Source: Apodemus sylvaticus
Taxonomy: Eukaryota > Chordata > Mammalia > Rodentia > Muridae
DNA length: 64,000 bases
Assembly: GCF_947179515.1 (NCBI RefSeq)
Contig: NC_067481.1
Location: 91,173,098-91,237,097 of the forward strand
Direction of reading: 5' to 3'
Part shown: piece after piece, positions 1-50,330 of the stretch
Layout of the letters: each line of letters begins with the position of its first letter
Position numbering within the stretch: the stretch's first letter is position 1
Translations under genes and position numbers: made by a program
The notes under the pieces: generated by a model
Seen by the model: the letters and a program-made list of their open reading frames with translations, nothing else
Told to the model about the DNA's origin: nothing
Databases searched by the model: none

Positions 1-375
1 TTACATAGAGAGCGCGGAGAGGGGTTTTTCAGTTTCTCTCTAAGGAAGGCTGGAGATGGTTGAAGAAATTGACCTTTGTCAGCCAGATCAGAACATGCCT
101 GGGACAAGGACATCCAAAGCAGTAAGACAGGAACAGTGCAAGGGTCTACTGTCAGGCGAACTCATAACAATGAACACTACAATCCCCCTGCCTGCATGGC
201 CTGGAACACGTCACTGGCTCTTCTCTAAGTCTCAGGAGGGTGCGGATGCTCACATCCTGCAAGTGACTCTTAGACGGGCTCAAAATCCATAAGGATTTGG
301 TTTAGACTGTCACAAGAGTAGGACTTCCAGTAGCAGAGTCCAGGGAAACTATTACTCTAAACAGCCCCTAACTAA

Positions 376-575
376 GAAAAGATGGCTCAGTAAGTTGCTG
401 CTTTTCTAGAAGATCCAAGTTCAATTCCTGATAGCTATGTCAGGCTGTTCTCAGCTGCCTATAATTCCAGCCCTAGGGGATGTGACACTCCCTTTTAGCT
501 TCCATGGGCACTAAGACACCCGTGGCATATATTCATATACACAGACTCTTAAATAAACAAACAAAAAAAAAACAG
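376..575 (+). repeat. B2/B3-family SINE
   Basis: Degraded tRNA-derived SINE with GATGGCTCAG and GTTCAATTCC box A/B-like motifs and an A-rich tail. Confidence 0.6.
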
Positions 576-596
576 GCAGACAAACAACTCCTAAGA

Positions 597-720
597 ACCA
601 GGCCTAGTGAAATAGGCCTGTAATCCTAGGAGGCTCATGTGGGAAGATCATGCATCTGAGACCAGCTTGGAGACGACCTCAAAAAACAGTAACAACAAGA
701 GCAAAATTTAAATAACAAAA
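597..720 (+). repeat. B1-like (7SL-derived) SINE
   Basis: GGCCTGTAATCC and GAGACCAGCTTGGAG are recognisable B1/Alu-like motifs, with an A-rich end. Confidence 0.65.
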
Positions 721-1181
721 CAACAAACAAACAATAGCATCTAAGCCTGCAATGGAGTATCTCCCAGACACTGTCGAGTTTAAGTACTTTAGCTGTGGAA
801 TATAAAGACTCAGAAGGTTCTATGCTGTCAGAATTAGGATGTGTACTTGGGGGTCTATGTTTGAGCCAGGCTGCCTTAAAAAAGTAGTCTGGCCCAGTCT
901 TGACAGCCTACCACTAAGCCTGGCAAACGACTCGCAGCCTCCCCTAATATGTGATGCCTGAGACATTTCCTCCATCCATTTACAGTCAGAGACCTGCCTT
1001 GCAGAGCAAAGTCTCCCAACGAGGCTATTGGGTGCACTTGGCAAAGTGAACGTCTTGTTCCTTCTTGGGGTTCCCAGGCAGTAAGCAGCGATCTTTTTCC
1101 CCTCTCCATTGCCACATTCTCTTTCCCCAAAGCCCTGCAAAGAAAAGCACTCAATACCATCTTTTTTCCTCCCTCGCCTAG

Positions 1182-40917
<39,736 letters not shown>

Positions 40918-41388
40918 GGCGCTGCTGAGCTGACCACTGTGGGAGCTCCAGCGGGGAAGCATGCATGTGACCTTGGAGTTCCACAAGGAGACAAGGCTTT
41001 AAAAGAGGCAGATGACCCCAAGAGGTGCCCAGAACTCAAGTGCTGACAAGCCTTGCATCTCCCATGGCCACCACAACAGTGATGGATGACTCAACAGACC
41101 AAGAAGCCCCACCATGGGTTCTTGGACCTCAAGGGGCCAGCAAGTGCCCAATGAATGTTCTCCCCAGCATCCAAGGGACACACGTCATAACTCAAACTCA
41201 CAGCTAGGAGGAGCTGTCTTCTGTTTCATTCCTAAGTCTCGGCACTTAAAAGAACTGTTTTAAAAATGTTCTATTTTCGCTTAGCATTTTTGTACTTTTA
41301 CATTCTTTTAATAAGCCCCTTGCTACTTGATCACCTCTGAATTGCCGCTCTTTCTTACTGGCATTAAAAATGATCCCAAGACTCAAAT
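40918..41388 (+). other. Dock2: Dock2 3' UTR
   Basis: Untranslated part of the last exon, from the stop codon to the inferred cleavage site. The distal half is AU-rich (TTTTAAAAATG, ATTTTTGTAC). Its end is inferred from the ATTAAA signal at 41363 and the TG/T-rich stretch that follows. Confidence 0.75.
41363..41368 (+). terminator. Dock2: Dock2 poly(A) signal ATTAAA
   Basis: ATTAAA, the commonest variant signal, about 450 nt after the stop. A weaker AATAAG occurs at 41310-41315. No canonical AATAAA is seen between the stop codon and this site. Downstream CCTTGTTGCTGAGTCTC could serve as the GU-rich element. Confidence 0.7.
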
Positions 41389-41437
41389 GAACCTTGTTGC
41401 TGAGTCTCTTATTGAAGGATTGGGGAGAAAGTTCCCC

Positions 41438-41465
41438 GGGGGTGGGTGGGGTGGGTGGGGTGGGG
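41438..41465 (+). promoter_or_regulatory. G-quadruplex-like G-run array behind the poly(A) site
   Basis: Six runs of three to five G separated by single T bases, on the Dock2 sense strand, 70-100 nt after the poly(A) signal. It fits a very stable parallel G-quadruplex. G-rich pause elements downstream of poly(A) sites are known to slow RNA polymerase II and help 3'-end formation; that role here is inference. Confidence 0.5.
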
Positions 41466-41623
41466 ACAGACCCAAGGGACTACAGCAGTATAGAAGGCTC
41501 ATATTGACTCCTCTCAATTCCATGTTTTCTCTCCTGGTTCAAGCAAACTCATGAATCTTCTCTGGTGTTTGTGGATCCCTAGTAATACTCCTTATGGGAT
41601 AATCAAGGACACATACCCACAGG

Positions 41624-41625
<2 letters not shown>

Positions 41626-41677
<52 letters not shown>
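41626..41677. repeat. TA microsatellite
   Basis: About 25 TA repeats, between the Dock2 3' end and the L1. Confidence 0.95.
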
Positions 41678-41680
<3 letters not shown>

Positions 41681-42170
41681 AGTGTATAGAAGACCCTGGT
41701 GTCTTTGGAGCCACATCCTAGGGTATTAGGATACCGATAAACCCCACCCAGAATTTTCCTCTTACTGCCTGACAGGAAAGACTTTTACATCCAGCCTGTT
41801 ACCTGACCGCAACCTTCAAGCTGTGTTGGAAAAGAAGGTCTGAGGGCTGGTGGATTCATGGTCCAGCCTCCAAGTTCTATCAGCAGGTCAGGAGTGGTGA
41901 CTGTCTTGGAGGGACGTCTACCGGTGAAATCATGGGGATGTCCTTTGTCAGGTTTCTCAGATGAGACCAAAGGAAGAGGAAGGGAACTGAGAACCACTCC
42001 AACCTCTCCCACCCCAGAGGACAGGGTTGTGTAGAGAGGGAGCCGAGCATAAGGCTGTGCTTTTGTGGAAGTCAAGTGAATGCCAGTGTAGTGTTCAGAA
42101 CTAGGGGTGGATGGACATTTCTTAGATGCTAAGTCCCTAGTGTCCAGTGAAGACTAGGATAGAATGATTT

Positions 42171-42192
42171 TAAAAATTACTTCCTAAATCTT
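42171..42192. repeat. L1 target-site duplication, left copy
   Basis: 22 bases beginning TAAAAATTAC and ending AAATCTT, identical to 48794-48815. Confidence 0.9.
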
Positions 42193-42434
42193 TTATTCGA
42201 TATAATTTATTTACATTTCAAATGATTTCCCCTTTTCTAGCCCCCCCACTCCCCGAAAGTCCCGTAAGCCCCCTTCTCTTCCCCTGTCCTCCCTCCCACC
42301 CCTTCCCAGTTCCCCGTTCTGGTTTTGCCAAATACTGTTTCACTGAGTCTTTCCAGAACCAGGGACCACTCCTGCTTTCTTCTTGTATCTCATTTGATGT
42401 GTGGATTATGTTTTGGGTATTCCAGTTTTCTAGG

Positions 42435-45400
42435 TTAATAACCACTTATTAGTGAGTGCATACCATGATTCACCTTTTGAGTCTGGGTTACCTCACTTAG
42501 TATGATGTTCTCTAGCTCTATCCATTTGCCTAAGAATTTCATGAATTCATTGTTTCTAATGGCTGAATAGTACTCCATTGTGTAGATATACCACATTTTT
42601 TGCATCCACTCTTCTGTTGAGGGATACCTGGGTTCTTTCCAGCATCTGGCAATTATAAATAGGGCTGCTATGAACATAGTAGAGCATGTATCCTTATTAC
42701 ATGGTGGGGAATCCTCTGGGTATATGCCCAGGAGTGGTATAGCAGGATCTTCTGGAAGTGAGGTGCCCAGTTTTCGGAGGAACCGCCAGACTGCTTTCCA
42801 GAGTGGTTGTACCAATTTGCAACCCCACCAGCAGTGGAGGAGTGTTCCTCTTTCTCCGCACCCTCTCCAACACCTGCTGTCTCCTGAATTTTTAATCTTA
42901 GCCATTCTGACTGGTGTAAGATGAAATCTTAGGGTTGTTTTGATTTGCATTTCCCTAATGACTAATGAAGTTGAGCATTTTTTAAGATGCTTCTCCGCCA
43001 TCCGAAGTTCTTCAGGTGAGAATTCTTTGTTTAACTCTGTACCCCATTTTTAATAGGGTTGTTCGGTTTTCTGGAGTCTAACTTCTTGAGTTCTTTATAT
43101 GTATTGGATATTAGCCCTCTATCTGATGTAGGATTGGTGAAGATCTTTTCCCAATTTGTTGGTTGCCGATCTGTCCTCTTGATGGTGTCCTTTGCCTTAC
43201 AGAAACTCTGTAACCTTATGAGGTCCCATTTGTCAATTCTTGCTCTTAGAGCATACGCTATTGGTGTTCTGTTCAGAAACTTTCTCCCTGTACAGATGTC
43301 CTCAAGGGTCTTCCCCAGTTTCTTTTCTATTAGCTTCAGAGTGTCTGGCTTTATGTGAAGGTCCTTGATCCATTTGGATTTGAGCTTAGTACAAGGAGAC
43401 AAGGATGGATCAATTCGCATTCTTCTGCATGCTGACCTCCAGTTGAACCAGCACCATTTGTTGAAAAGGCTATCTTTTTTCCATTGGATGTTTTCAGCCT
43501 CTTTGTCGAGGATCAAGTGGCCATAGGTGTGTGGGTTCATTTCTGGATCTTCAATCCTGTTCCATTGATCCTCCTGCCTGTCACTGTACCAATACCATGC
43601 AGTTTTTAACACTATTGCTCTGTAGTATTGCTTGAGGTCAGGGATACTGATTCCCCCAGATTTTCTTTTGTTGCTGAGAATAGTTTTAGCTATCCTGGGT
43701 TTTTTGTTGTTCCAGATGAATTTGATAATTGCTCTTTCTAACTCTGTGAAGAATTGAGTTGGGATTTTGATGGGTATTGCATTGAATCTGTATAGTGCTT
43801 TAGGCAAAATGGCCATTTTAACTATATTGATTCTACCGATCCATGAGCATGGGAGGTTTTCCCATTTTTTGAGGTCTTCTTCCATTTCCTTCTTCAGAGT
43901 TTTGAAGTTCTTGTCATACAGATCTTTCACATGTTTGGTAAGAGTCACCCCAAGATACTTTATACTGTTTGTGGCTATTGTGAAGGGGGTCATTTCCCTA
44001 ATTTCTTTCTCAGCCTGCTTATCCTTTGAGTATAGGAAGGCCACTGATTTGCTTGAGTTGATTTTATAACCTGCCACTTTGCTGAAGTTGTTTATCAGCT
44101 GTAGGAGCTCTCTAGTGGAGTTTTTTGGGTCACTTAGGTAGACTATCATGTCGTCTGCAAATAATGATAGTTTGACTTCCTCCTTTCCAATGTGTATCCC
44201 TTTGACCTCCTTATGTTGTCGAATTGCCCGAGCTAGTACTTCAAGTACAATATTGAAAAGATAAAGAGAAAGGGGGCAGCCTTGTCTGGTCCCTGATTTC
44301 AGTGGGATTGCTTCAAGTTTCTCTCCATTTAGTTTGATGCTGGCTACCGGTTTGCTGTATATTGCTTTTACTATGTTTAGGTACGGGCCTTGAATTCCTG
44401 TTCTCTCCAAGACTTTAAGCATGAAAGGATGCTGAATTTTGTCAAATGCTTTTTCAGCATCCAATGAAATGACCATGTGGTTTTGTTCTTTGAGTTTGTT
44501 TATGTAGTGGATTGTATTGATGGATTTCCGTATATTGAACCAACCCTGCATTCCCGGGATAAAGCCTACTTCATCATGGTGGATGATCGTTTTGATGTGT
44601 TCTTGGATTCGGTTGGCAAGAATTTTATTGAGTATTTTTGCATCGATGTTCATAAGGGAAATTGGTCTGAAGTTCTCTTTCTTTGTTGGATCTTTGTGTG
44701 GCTTTGGTATCAGCGTAATTGTGGCTTCGTAGAAGGAATTGGGTAGTGTTCCTTCTGTTTCTATTTTGTGGAATAGTTTGAAGAGTATTGGTGTTAACTC
44801 TTCTTTGAAGGTCTGGTAGAATTCTGCACTGAAACCATCTGGTCCTGTGCTTTTTTTGGTTGGAAGACTTTCTATGACTCCTTCTATTTCTTTAGGCTTT
44901 ATGGGACTGTTCAGATGGTCTAGTTGGTCCTGATTTAATTTTGGTATTTGGTATCTGTCAAGGAAATTGTCCATTTCCTCCAGATTCTCCAGTTGTGTTG
45001 AGTACAGGCTCTTGTAATAGGATCTGATGATTTTTTGGATTTCCTCAGTTTCCGTTGTTATGTCTCCCTTTTCATTTCTAAGTTTGTTAATTTGGATACT
45101 TTCTCTGTGCCCTTTGGTCAGTCTGGCTAAGGGTTTATCTATCTTGTTGATTTTCTCAAAGAACCAGCTCCTGGTTTTGTTGATTTTTTTGTATGGTTCT
45201 CTTTGTTTCTACTTGATTGATTTCGGCCCTGAGTTTGATGATTTCCTGCCTTCTACTCCTCCTGGGTGAAATAGCTTCTTTTTGTTCTAGGGCTTTCAGG
45301 TGTGTCATTAAGTTGGTAATGTATGCTCTCTCCATTTTCTTTTTGGAGGCACTCAGGGCTATGAGTTTTCCTCTTAGCACTGCTTTCATTGTGTCCCATA

Positions 45401-46259
45401 GATTTGGGTATGTTGTGTTTTCATTTTCAGTGTGTTCTAAAAAGTCTTTAATTTCTTTCTTTATTTCTTCCTTGACCAAGGTATCATTGAGTAGAGTATT
45501 GTTCAATTTCCACGTGTATGTGGGTTTTCTATTGTTTCTGTTGCTATTGAAGACCACTTTTATTCCATAGTGATCAGATAGGAGGCATGGGATTAGTTCG
45601 ATCTTCTTATATTTGTTGAGGTCTGTCTTGTGACCAATTATATGGTCGATTTTGGAGAAGGTACCATGAGGTGCTGAAAAAAAGGTATATTCTTTTGTTT
45701 TAGGATAGAATGTTCTATATATATCAGTTAAATCTAATTGGTCCAAAGCTTCAATTAGTTTCATTGTGTCCATGTTTAGTTTCTGTTTTCCTGATCGGTC
45801 CATTGAGGAAAGTGCAGTGTTGAAGTCACCCACAATTATTGTGTTAGGTGCAATGTGTGCTTTGAGTTTTAATAAAGTTTCTTTTATGAAAGAGGGTGCC
45901 CTTGCATTTGGAGCATAGATGTTCAGGATTGAGAGTTCTTCTTGTTGTATTTTTCCTTTGACCAGCAAGAAGTGTCCCTCAGAGTCTCTTTTGATGACTT
46001 TGTGTTGAAAGTCAATTTTATCTGATATTAAAATGGCTACTTCAGCTTGTTTCCTGAGACCATTTGCTTGTAAAATTGTCTTCCAGCCTTTTACTCTAAG
46101 GTAGTGTTTGTCTTTGACCCTGAGGTGTGTTTCCTGTAAGCAGCAAAATGTAGGGTCCTGTTTACGTATCCAGTCAGTTAGTCTGTGTCTTTTTATTGGG
46201 GCATTGAGTCCATTGATGTTAAGAGATATTAAGGAATAGTGATTGTTACTTCCTATCAT
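42435..46259 (-). pseudogene. L1 ORF2 (endonuclease/reverse transcriptase) with two frameshifts
   Basis: ORF2p nicks DNA and reverse-transcribes L1 RNA at the nick. The span is 3,825 bp, exactly 1,275 codons. The N-terminal endonuclease domain is open (LNINGLN, QETHL, GDFNT, LLSDH). The frame breaks near 45184-45190, where an A-run is one base too long and a stop follows. The RT part (TRQGCPLSLYLFN, LFADDMIVYL) is open from there to about 43047-43051, where an A-run is one base short. The C-terminal part then resumes in the original frame with the Cys/His cluster (CWRGCGERGTLLHCWWGC) and ends SLISGY. Because +1 and -1 cancel, total length is normal. No other stop was noticed. The usual CPLSP proline in the RT is leucine here. 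Confidence 0.93.
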
Positions 46260-46318
46260 TTTTGACGTTATTTTTTGAATTTGATTGCTTAACTTCTTTT
46301 GGGTTTGATGAAAGGTTA

Positions 46319-47590
46319 CTATCTTGCTTTTTTCTGGGTGAAGTTTCCCTCCTTGTATTGGTGTTGTCCTCCTATTATCCTTTTTAGGGCTGGGTTTGTG
46401 GATAGATATTGGGTAAACTTGGTTTTGTCGTGAAATATCTTAGTTTCTCCATCTATGGTGATTGAGAGTTTTGCTGGATATAGTAGTTTTGGTTGGCATT
46501 TGTGTTCTCTTAGAGTCTGCATGAGATCTGCCCAGGACCTTCTAGCCTTCATAGTCTCAGGTGAAAAGTCTGCTGTGATTCTGATAGGTCTTCCTTTATA
46601 TGTTACTTGGCCTTTTTCTCTTACTGCCTTTAATATTCTTTCTTTGTTTAGAACATTTGGTGTTTTGATTATTATGTGACGGGAAGTATTTCTGTTCTGG
46701 TCCAGTCTGTTTGGAGTTCTGTAGGCTTCTTGTATATTCATGGGCATCTCTCTCTTTAGGTTAGGGAAGTTTTCTTCCATAATTTTATTGAAGATATTTG
46801 CTGTCCCTTTAAGTTGTAAATCTTCACTCTCATCTATGCCTATAATCCTTAGGTTTGGTCTTCTCATTGTGTCCTGGATTTCCTGGATATTTTGGGTTAC
46901 AAGCTTTTTGCATTTTGCATTTTCTTTAACTGTTGAGTCCATGGTTTCTATGGAATCTTCAGCATCTGAGATTCTTTCTTCTATTTCTTGTATTCTGTTG
47001 TTGATATTTGCATCTCTGTCCCCTGATTTCTTCCCAAGGCTTTCTATCTCCAAAGTTGTCTCCTTTTGAGTTTTCTTAGTTGTTTCTACTTCTGATTTTA
47101 GATCCTGAATGGTTTTGCTTAGCTCCTTCACTTGCTTGTTTGTGTTTTCCTGTAATTCTTTAAGAGATTTTTGTGTTTTTTCTTTCATGACCTCAGCCTG
47201 TTGACCAAAGTTCTCCTGTATTTCTTTAAGAGATTTTTGTGTTTCGTCTTTCATGACCTCAACCTGTTGACCAAAGTTCTCCTGTATTTCTTTAAGTGTT
47301 TTTTGCATTTCCTCCTTGTTGGCTTTTGTATTCTCCTGGATTTCTTTCAATGATTTTTGTGTTTCCCTTGCAAGGGCTTCTAACTTTTGATCCATTTTCT
47401 CCTGAATTTCTTTAAGTATGTCCTTCATGTGTTCCTGTACCAGCATCATGACCAGTGATTTTAAATCCAAATCTTGTTTTACTGGTGTGATGGGGTATCC
47501 AGGACATGCTGGTAGAGGAGAATTGGGTTCAGATGTTGCCATATTGCCTTGATTTCTGTTAGTGATGTTCCTGCATTTGCCTTTTGCCAT
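46319..47590 (-). CDS. L1 ORF1 protein (RNA-binding chaperone), intact
   Basis: 423 codons, open from MAKGKCRNITNRNQ to QKKAR. ORF1p is the trimeric nucleic-acid chaperone that coats L1 RNA in the cytoplasmic RNP. In order: a basic N-terminus (1-50), a long coiled coil (about 60-225) built of repeated KSLKEIQEN-type units, an RRM (about 240-340, with RRPNLRIIGIDE) and a C-terminal domain (EAYRTPNR, HIIIKTPN, GRPIRITADFSPET). It is longer than the roughly 360-370 residues usual for mouse ORF1p because the coiled coil carries extra 22-residue units (66-bp tandem repeats at 47161-47292). No stop codon or frameshift is seen. Confidence 0.93.
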   Translation of the reverse strand: MAKGKCRNITNRNQGNMATSEPNSPLPACPGYPITPVKQDLDLKSLVMMLVQEHMKDILKEIQEKMDQKLEALARETQKSLKEIQENTKANKEEMQKTLKEIQENFGQQVEVMKDETQKSLKEIQENFGQQAEVMKEKTQKSLKELQENTNKQVKELSKTIQDLKSEVETTKKTQKETTLEIESLGKKSGDRDANINNRIQEIEERISDAEDSIETMDSTVKENAKCKKLVTQNIQEIQDTMRRPNLRIIGIDESEDLQLKGTANIFNKIMEENFPNLKREMPMNIQEAYRTPNRLDQNRNTSRHIIIKTPNVLNKERILKAVREKGQVTYKGRPIRITADFSPETMKARRSWADLMQTLREHKCQPKLLYPAKLSITIDGETKIFHDKTKFTQYLSTNPALKRIIGGQHQYKEGNFTQKKAR

Positions 47591-48793
47591 CTAGCTCTCA
47601 CTGGTGTTACTTGGTCTTGTCAGTGCTGGACTCACCAGTGCAAGCTGCCCCTTCCCCGTTGGCCTCTGGTGCACAGCTTACACCTTGCACTGCCTGTAGA
47701 CAGGGTGCTGCTGTCCAGGCTGTTCAGATCCCGAAGCAGGCACCTGAAGGCTCCCGCTGGGGCCCGCAGGATTTATTGGAGCACACCGACTTCTCCCAGC
47801 TGGCCGCCTGGAAGCCCCCACTAGCCTCTTGAGGTACCTGGAGATGTGGTGCGGCCACCCAGGCTGATCTGAAGCGGAGAGAGTTGACCTGAGGGCTTCT
47901 GCCTGAGGCCTTGCCCCAGATTGTGTCTGTGGACCAGATGAAACCCGTGTGCACCCCCAGGGAGCTCCGAAGGTGTATGCTGCTGTGACCTCCCCTGTGT
48001 TCCGCTCACTCCGCTGGGCAGCCGATTTCCCCAACCGTGCTGGCGCACACTAGGTTAGCCTTGTCATCCAGGCCCTGAGTCCAGGCAAAAGCCTGGGAGG
48101 CCAAGGACTGAGCAAAGTTCCCCTAGGGCTATGACTGTTAATTGGGTCTGCCAGGTGACCCGGATGGCGGGCGTGTGCGTCCGCGCTCCCCGAAAGCACC
48201 GGGAGAGTCTGTTGTGCTAATAACCTCCTGGGCGGGTTGACACACAGATGGCCTACCAAGCAGCCCAGTTCTTGGGGTCAGTCCTGTGCCTTTTGGGGCC
48301 TAGACCCCCGTTTTGTTAGCCTCAGGCTACGCTTGTTAGCCGTCTCTGCCCTCCCGAGCACTCTGGGTCCTGTAGGCAAAATGGCGGCACGTGCGCCGGC
48401 CAGGGCAAAAAAAACTCCTGGCTGGGTTGGCGCCCCGATGGCCACTCAAACAGCCCAGGGCCTGGGTGCAGGCCAACGCCCGTCAGGCTCAGACCCCTGC
48501 GGTGTTGGGCCTAGGATTATGTTTGTGTACCTCAGTCTGTCCGATCTCTGGAGCCCGGAATCAAGATGGAGGTGAGCCTCTCCTGACTGGCGGGAAGCCG
48601 AGTTCTGAAGTGGCTTCCGTGCAGCGAAAGGCTCCACAGAACCGCAGCTGCTTGCCGCCCGGCTGGTCAGCGAAGGTCAGTGGTCGTGGGCGCAGGGCCT
48701 AACTGGACCCTGTGTCGCCTTGGTTCCACCACTGATGGCCCTTCAGCTGGACCAGCTACTGCTGCCGCCGCCGCCGCTGCCGCCGCCGCGCCC
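47591..48793 (-). promoter_or_regulatory. L1 5' UTR / internal promoter region
   Basis: A CpG-rich segment upstream of ORF1 that ends in a CCG-repeat-rich stretch (48758-48792, the L1 5' end). It contains related blocks about 180-220 bp apart: ATGGCGG-type cores at 48164, 48381 and 48566, and CCTAGG/GGCCTAG blocks at 48122, 48298 and 48508. This suggests diverged monomers like those of mouse L1 promoters. ATGGCGGC is a YY1-type motif. Activity not shown. Confidence 0.7.
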
Positions 48794-48815
48794 TAAAAAT
48801 TACTTCCTAAATCTT
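48794..48815. repeat. L1 target-site duplication, right copy
   Basis: Identical 22 bases to 42171-42192, adjoining the L1 5' end. Confidence 0.9.
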
Positions 48816-48834
48816 AATAGGTAACCATAAAATG

Positions 48835-48935
48835 TGGGCATGATTATTACCCAGATGGACAAACTGAGGCACAAGCAGAAGTGACCTAAGAATAGGAAAT
48901 GCCAACACTGGTTCCAGCACTCAGACAGGAGGCTA
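48835..48935 (+). repeat. MIR remnant
   Basis: CAGATGGACAAACTGAGGCA followed by AAGTGACCTAAG matches the MIR core. Confidence 0.55.
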
Positions 48936-49990
48936 AATTCTTCCCCATTACCTAATACTCCAACACCCTTTAGTGCCCAGGATATCCTGAGTTCTGGTGA
49001 CTTGTGTCATGCTGGTCTCTCCGGGATAGTGTTTATGCTCCTTCTCCAAGTCTCAGGTCCTTTCTCTGCTCTAGTTTTCTAGTTTTATCTTACTATGGTA
49101 GCCGGGAGTGGAGGGCAGCAATTGGAAAGCTTTGGGTTCCTAAAGTAAGCAGAGATCAAAATGCCTCTAGCCACTGCGCAACAATCCAACTCAAAACATG
49201 AGTACAAGACCCCAGAAAAGTCGAAGAGAGGGACCACATCCTTATGGCCCTCATGCAGATGTCAGCACCATGTGGCCCTTGGTCTGCCTGACATTTCTTT
49301 CCATTCCATTTTCTCTTCAAGTTCTAAGTTTGAACTCCATGGGTCTGCTTTTCTCCATCATCACAAACTAATGGAATCCCAGTGTTTAACCTTCAAACAG
49401 AAGCGCTTCCAATGACAACCAGGGAAGGTATCTCAACAAGTAAATGAAAACAATTCCCCATTCCCTGTAACTCCAGACAGACAGGAGTCTGATGTAGGCC
49501 TTCGGAATCAATTGCTTCTCACCAGGGAGGCTTGTAACCACACAGATTCAGAGGCTGCTTTTATGGTTGTAACTGGAGGTTCTGTTCCTCCAATCACTTT
49601 GCTGCTTTTTCAACAGGCTGCTATAATAATAACATCCCTAAGTTCTGTCTTCATAAAAATTACCAATACCTTTGAATTTCCTTACTAGCTCTGAAAGGGA
49701 CCATCAACCTCTATTTCTTTTCCTGTAAAACACAGAGCAAAAAGTGAAAACTGTAGATTCCTGTTCACATAGCACTCAAGTGTTAAATCACTTCTGAGGA
49801 CTATCCTTGTAGGGAAACTATGTTTGGCTACACACTAATATGCACAACCATGCTAGTAGAGACAATGACAACTAGTTGTCACTACTCCTCAGCTTCCATT
49901 GGCCAGGGACTCACTCTGCTTGTCATTTTCTTAAATCAGTCCTACAAGGGAGATGCTAGGGTGTCAATCAAACTGCTGTGAAAACTCAAG

Positions 49991-50330
49991 AGTCTTAGTT
50001 TCTTTATTGCTACCATCACTGAATATCTGAGACTTAGAAATTAAAAAGGAAAAAAAGAAAAAGCATCTTTCTTATAGTTCAAGATGCAGGGAAGTTCAGG
50101 AATGCAGTGTTGACACTTGCTTGGGATCGAGTGAGACCTTCTGCTGCACCATGGCCTAGAAGGGAGAGTCACTGAGGCAGACAAATGTGTTGGGTTGGGC
50201 AGTTCTTCTGGCCAAGCCACTAATGATCAATGGGGTCCTCATCTTCTGGCCTCATCTTGTCTTAATAACCACAAAAGGTCTGACGTCCTCATATGACCAA
50301 TACAAGGACTGAGGATTCAGTTGATAATGC
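49991..50330 (-). mobile_element. MaLR/MT-like LTR remnant
   Basis: It starts GTCTTAGTTTCTTTATTGCT, the inverted LTR end. The body is diverged, and the right boundary is approximate. Confidence 0.5.

Larger units (their letters stand above)
1..1181. other. Dock2 intron (left edge of window)
   Basis: No coding exon seen. It holds a B2/B3-type SINE at about 376-575 and a B1-like monomer at about 597-720. The preceding Dock2 exon lies outside the window. Confidence 0.7.
41389..42170. other. Spacer between Dock2 3' end and L1
   Basis: Carries the G-run array and the TA repeat; otherwise unassigned unique sequence without a supported gene. Confidence 0.6.
42193..48793 (-). mobile_element. Full-length murine LINE-1 (L1)
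   Basis: A 6.6-kb non-LTR retrotransposon read on the - strand: a 5' UTR of about 1.2 kb (47591-48793), ORF1 (46319-47590), a 59-bp spacer, ORF2 (42435-46259) and a short 3' UTR with the murine purine/G-rich tract (about 42240-42330). It ends in an AATAAAA-like tail. A perfect 22-bp duplication flanks it. The right-hand junction reads TCTT|AATA, a good variant of the L1 endonuclease site TTTT|AA. ORF2 wording such as CWFNWR and KPDTLKLIE looks rat-like rather than Mus-like (from memory). It transcribes towards the Dock2 3' end, in convergent orientation. Confidence 0.96.

Noticed and set aside
43059..47353. Several + strand open frames within the L1
   Set aside because: Antisense shadows of L1 ORF1 and ORF2.
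47549..48702. Open frames on both strands in the L1 5' UTR
   Set aside because: The region is CpG-rich with few stops; none matches a known protein.
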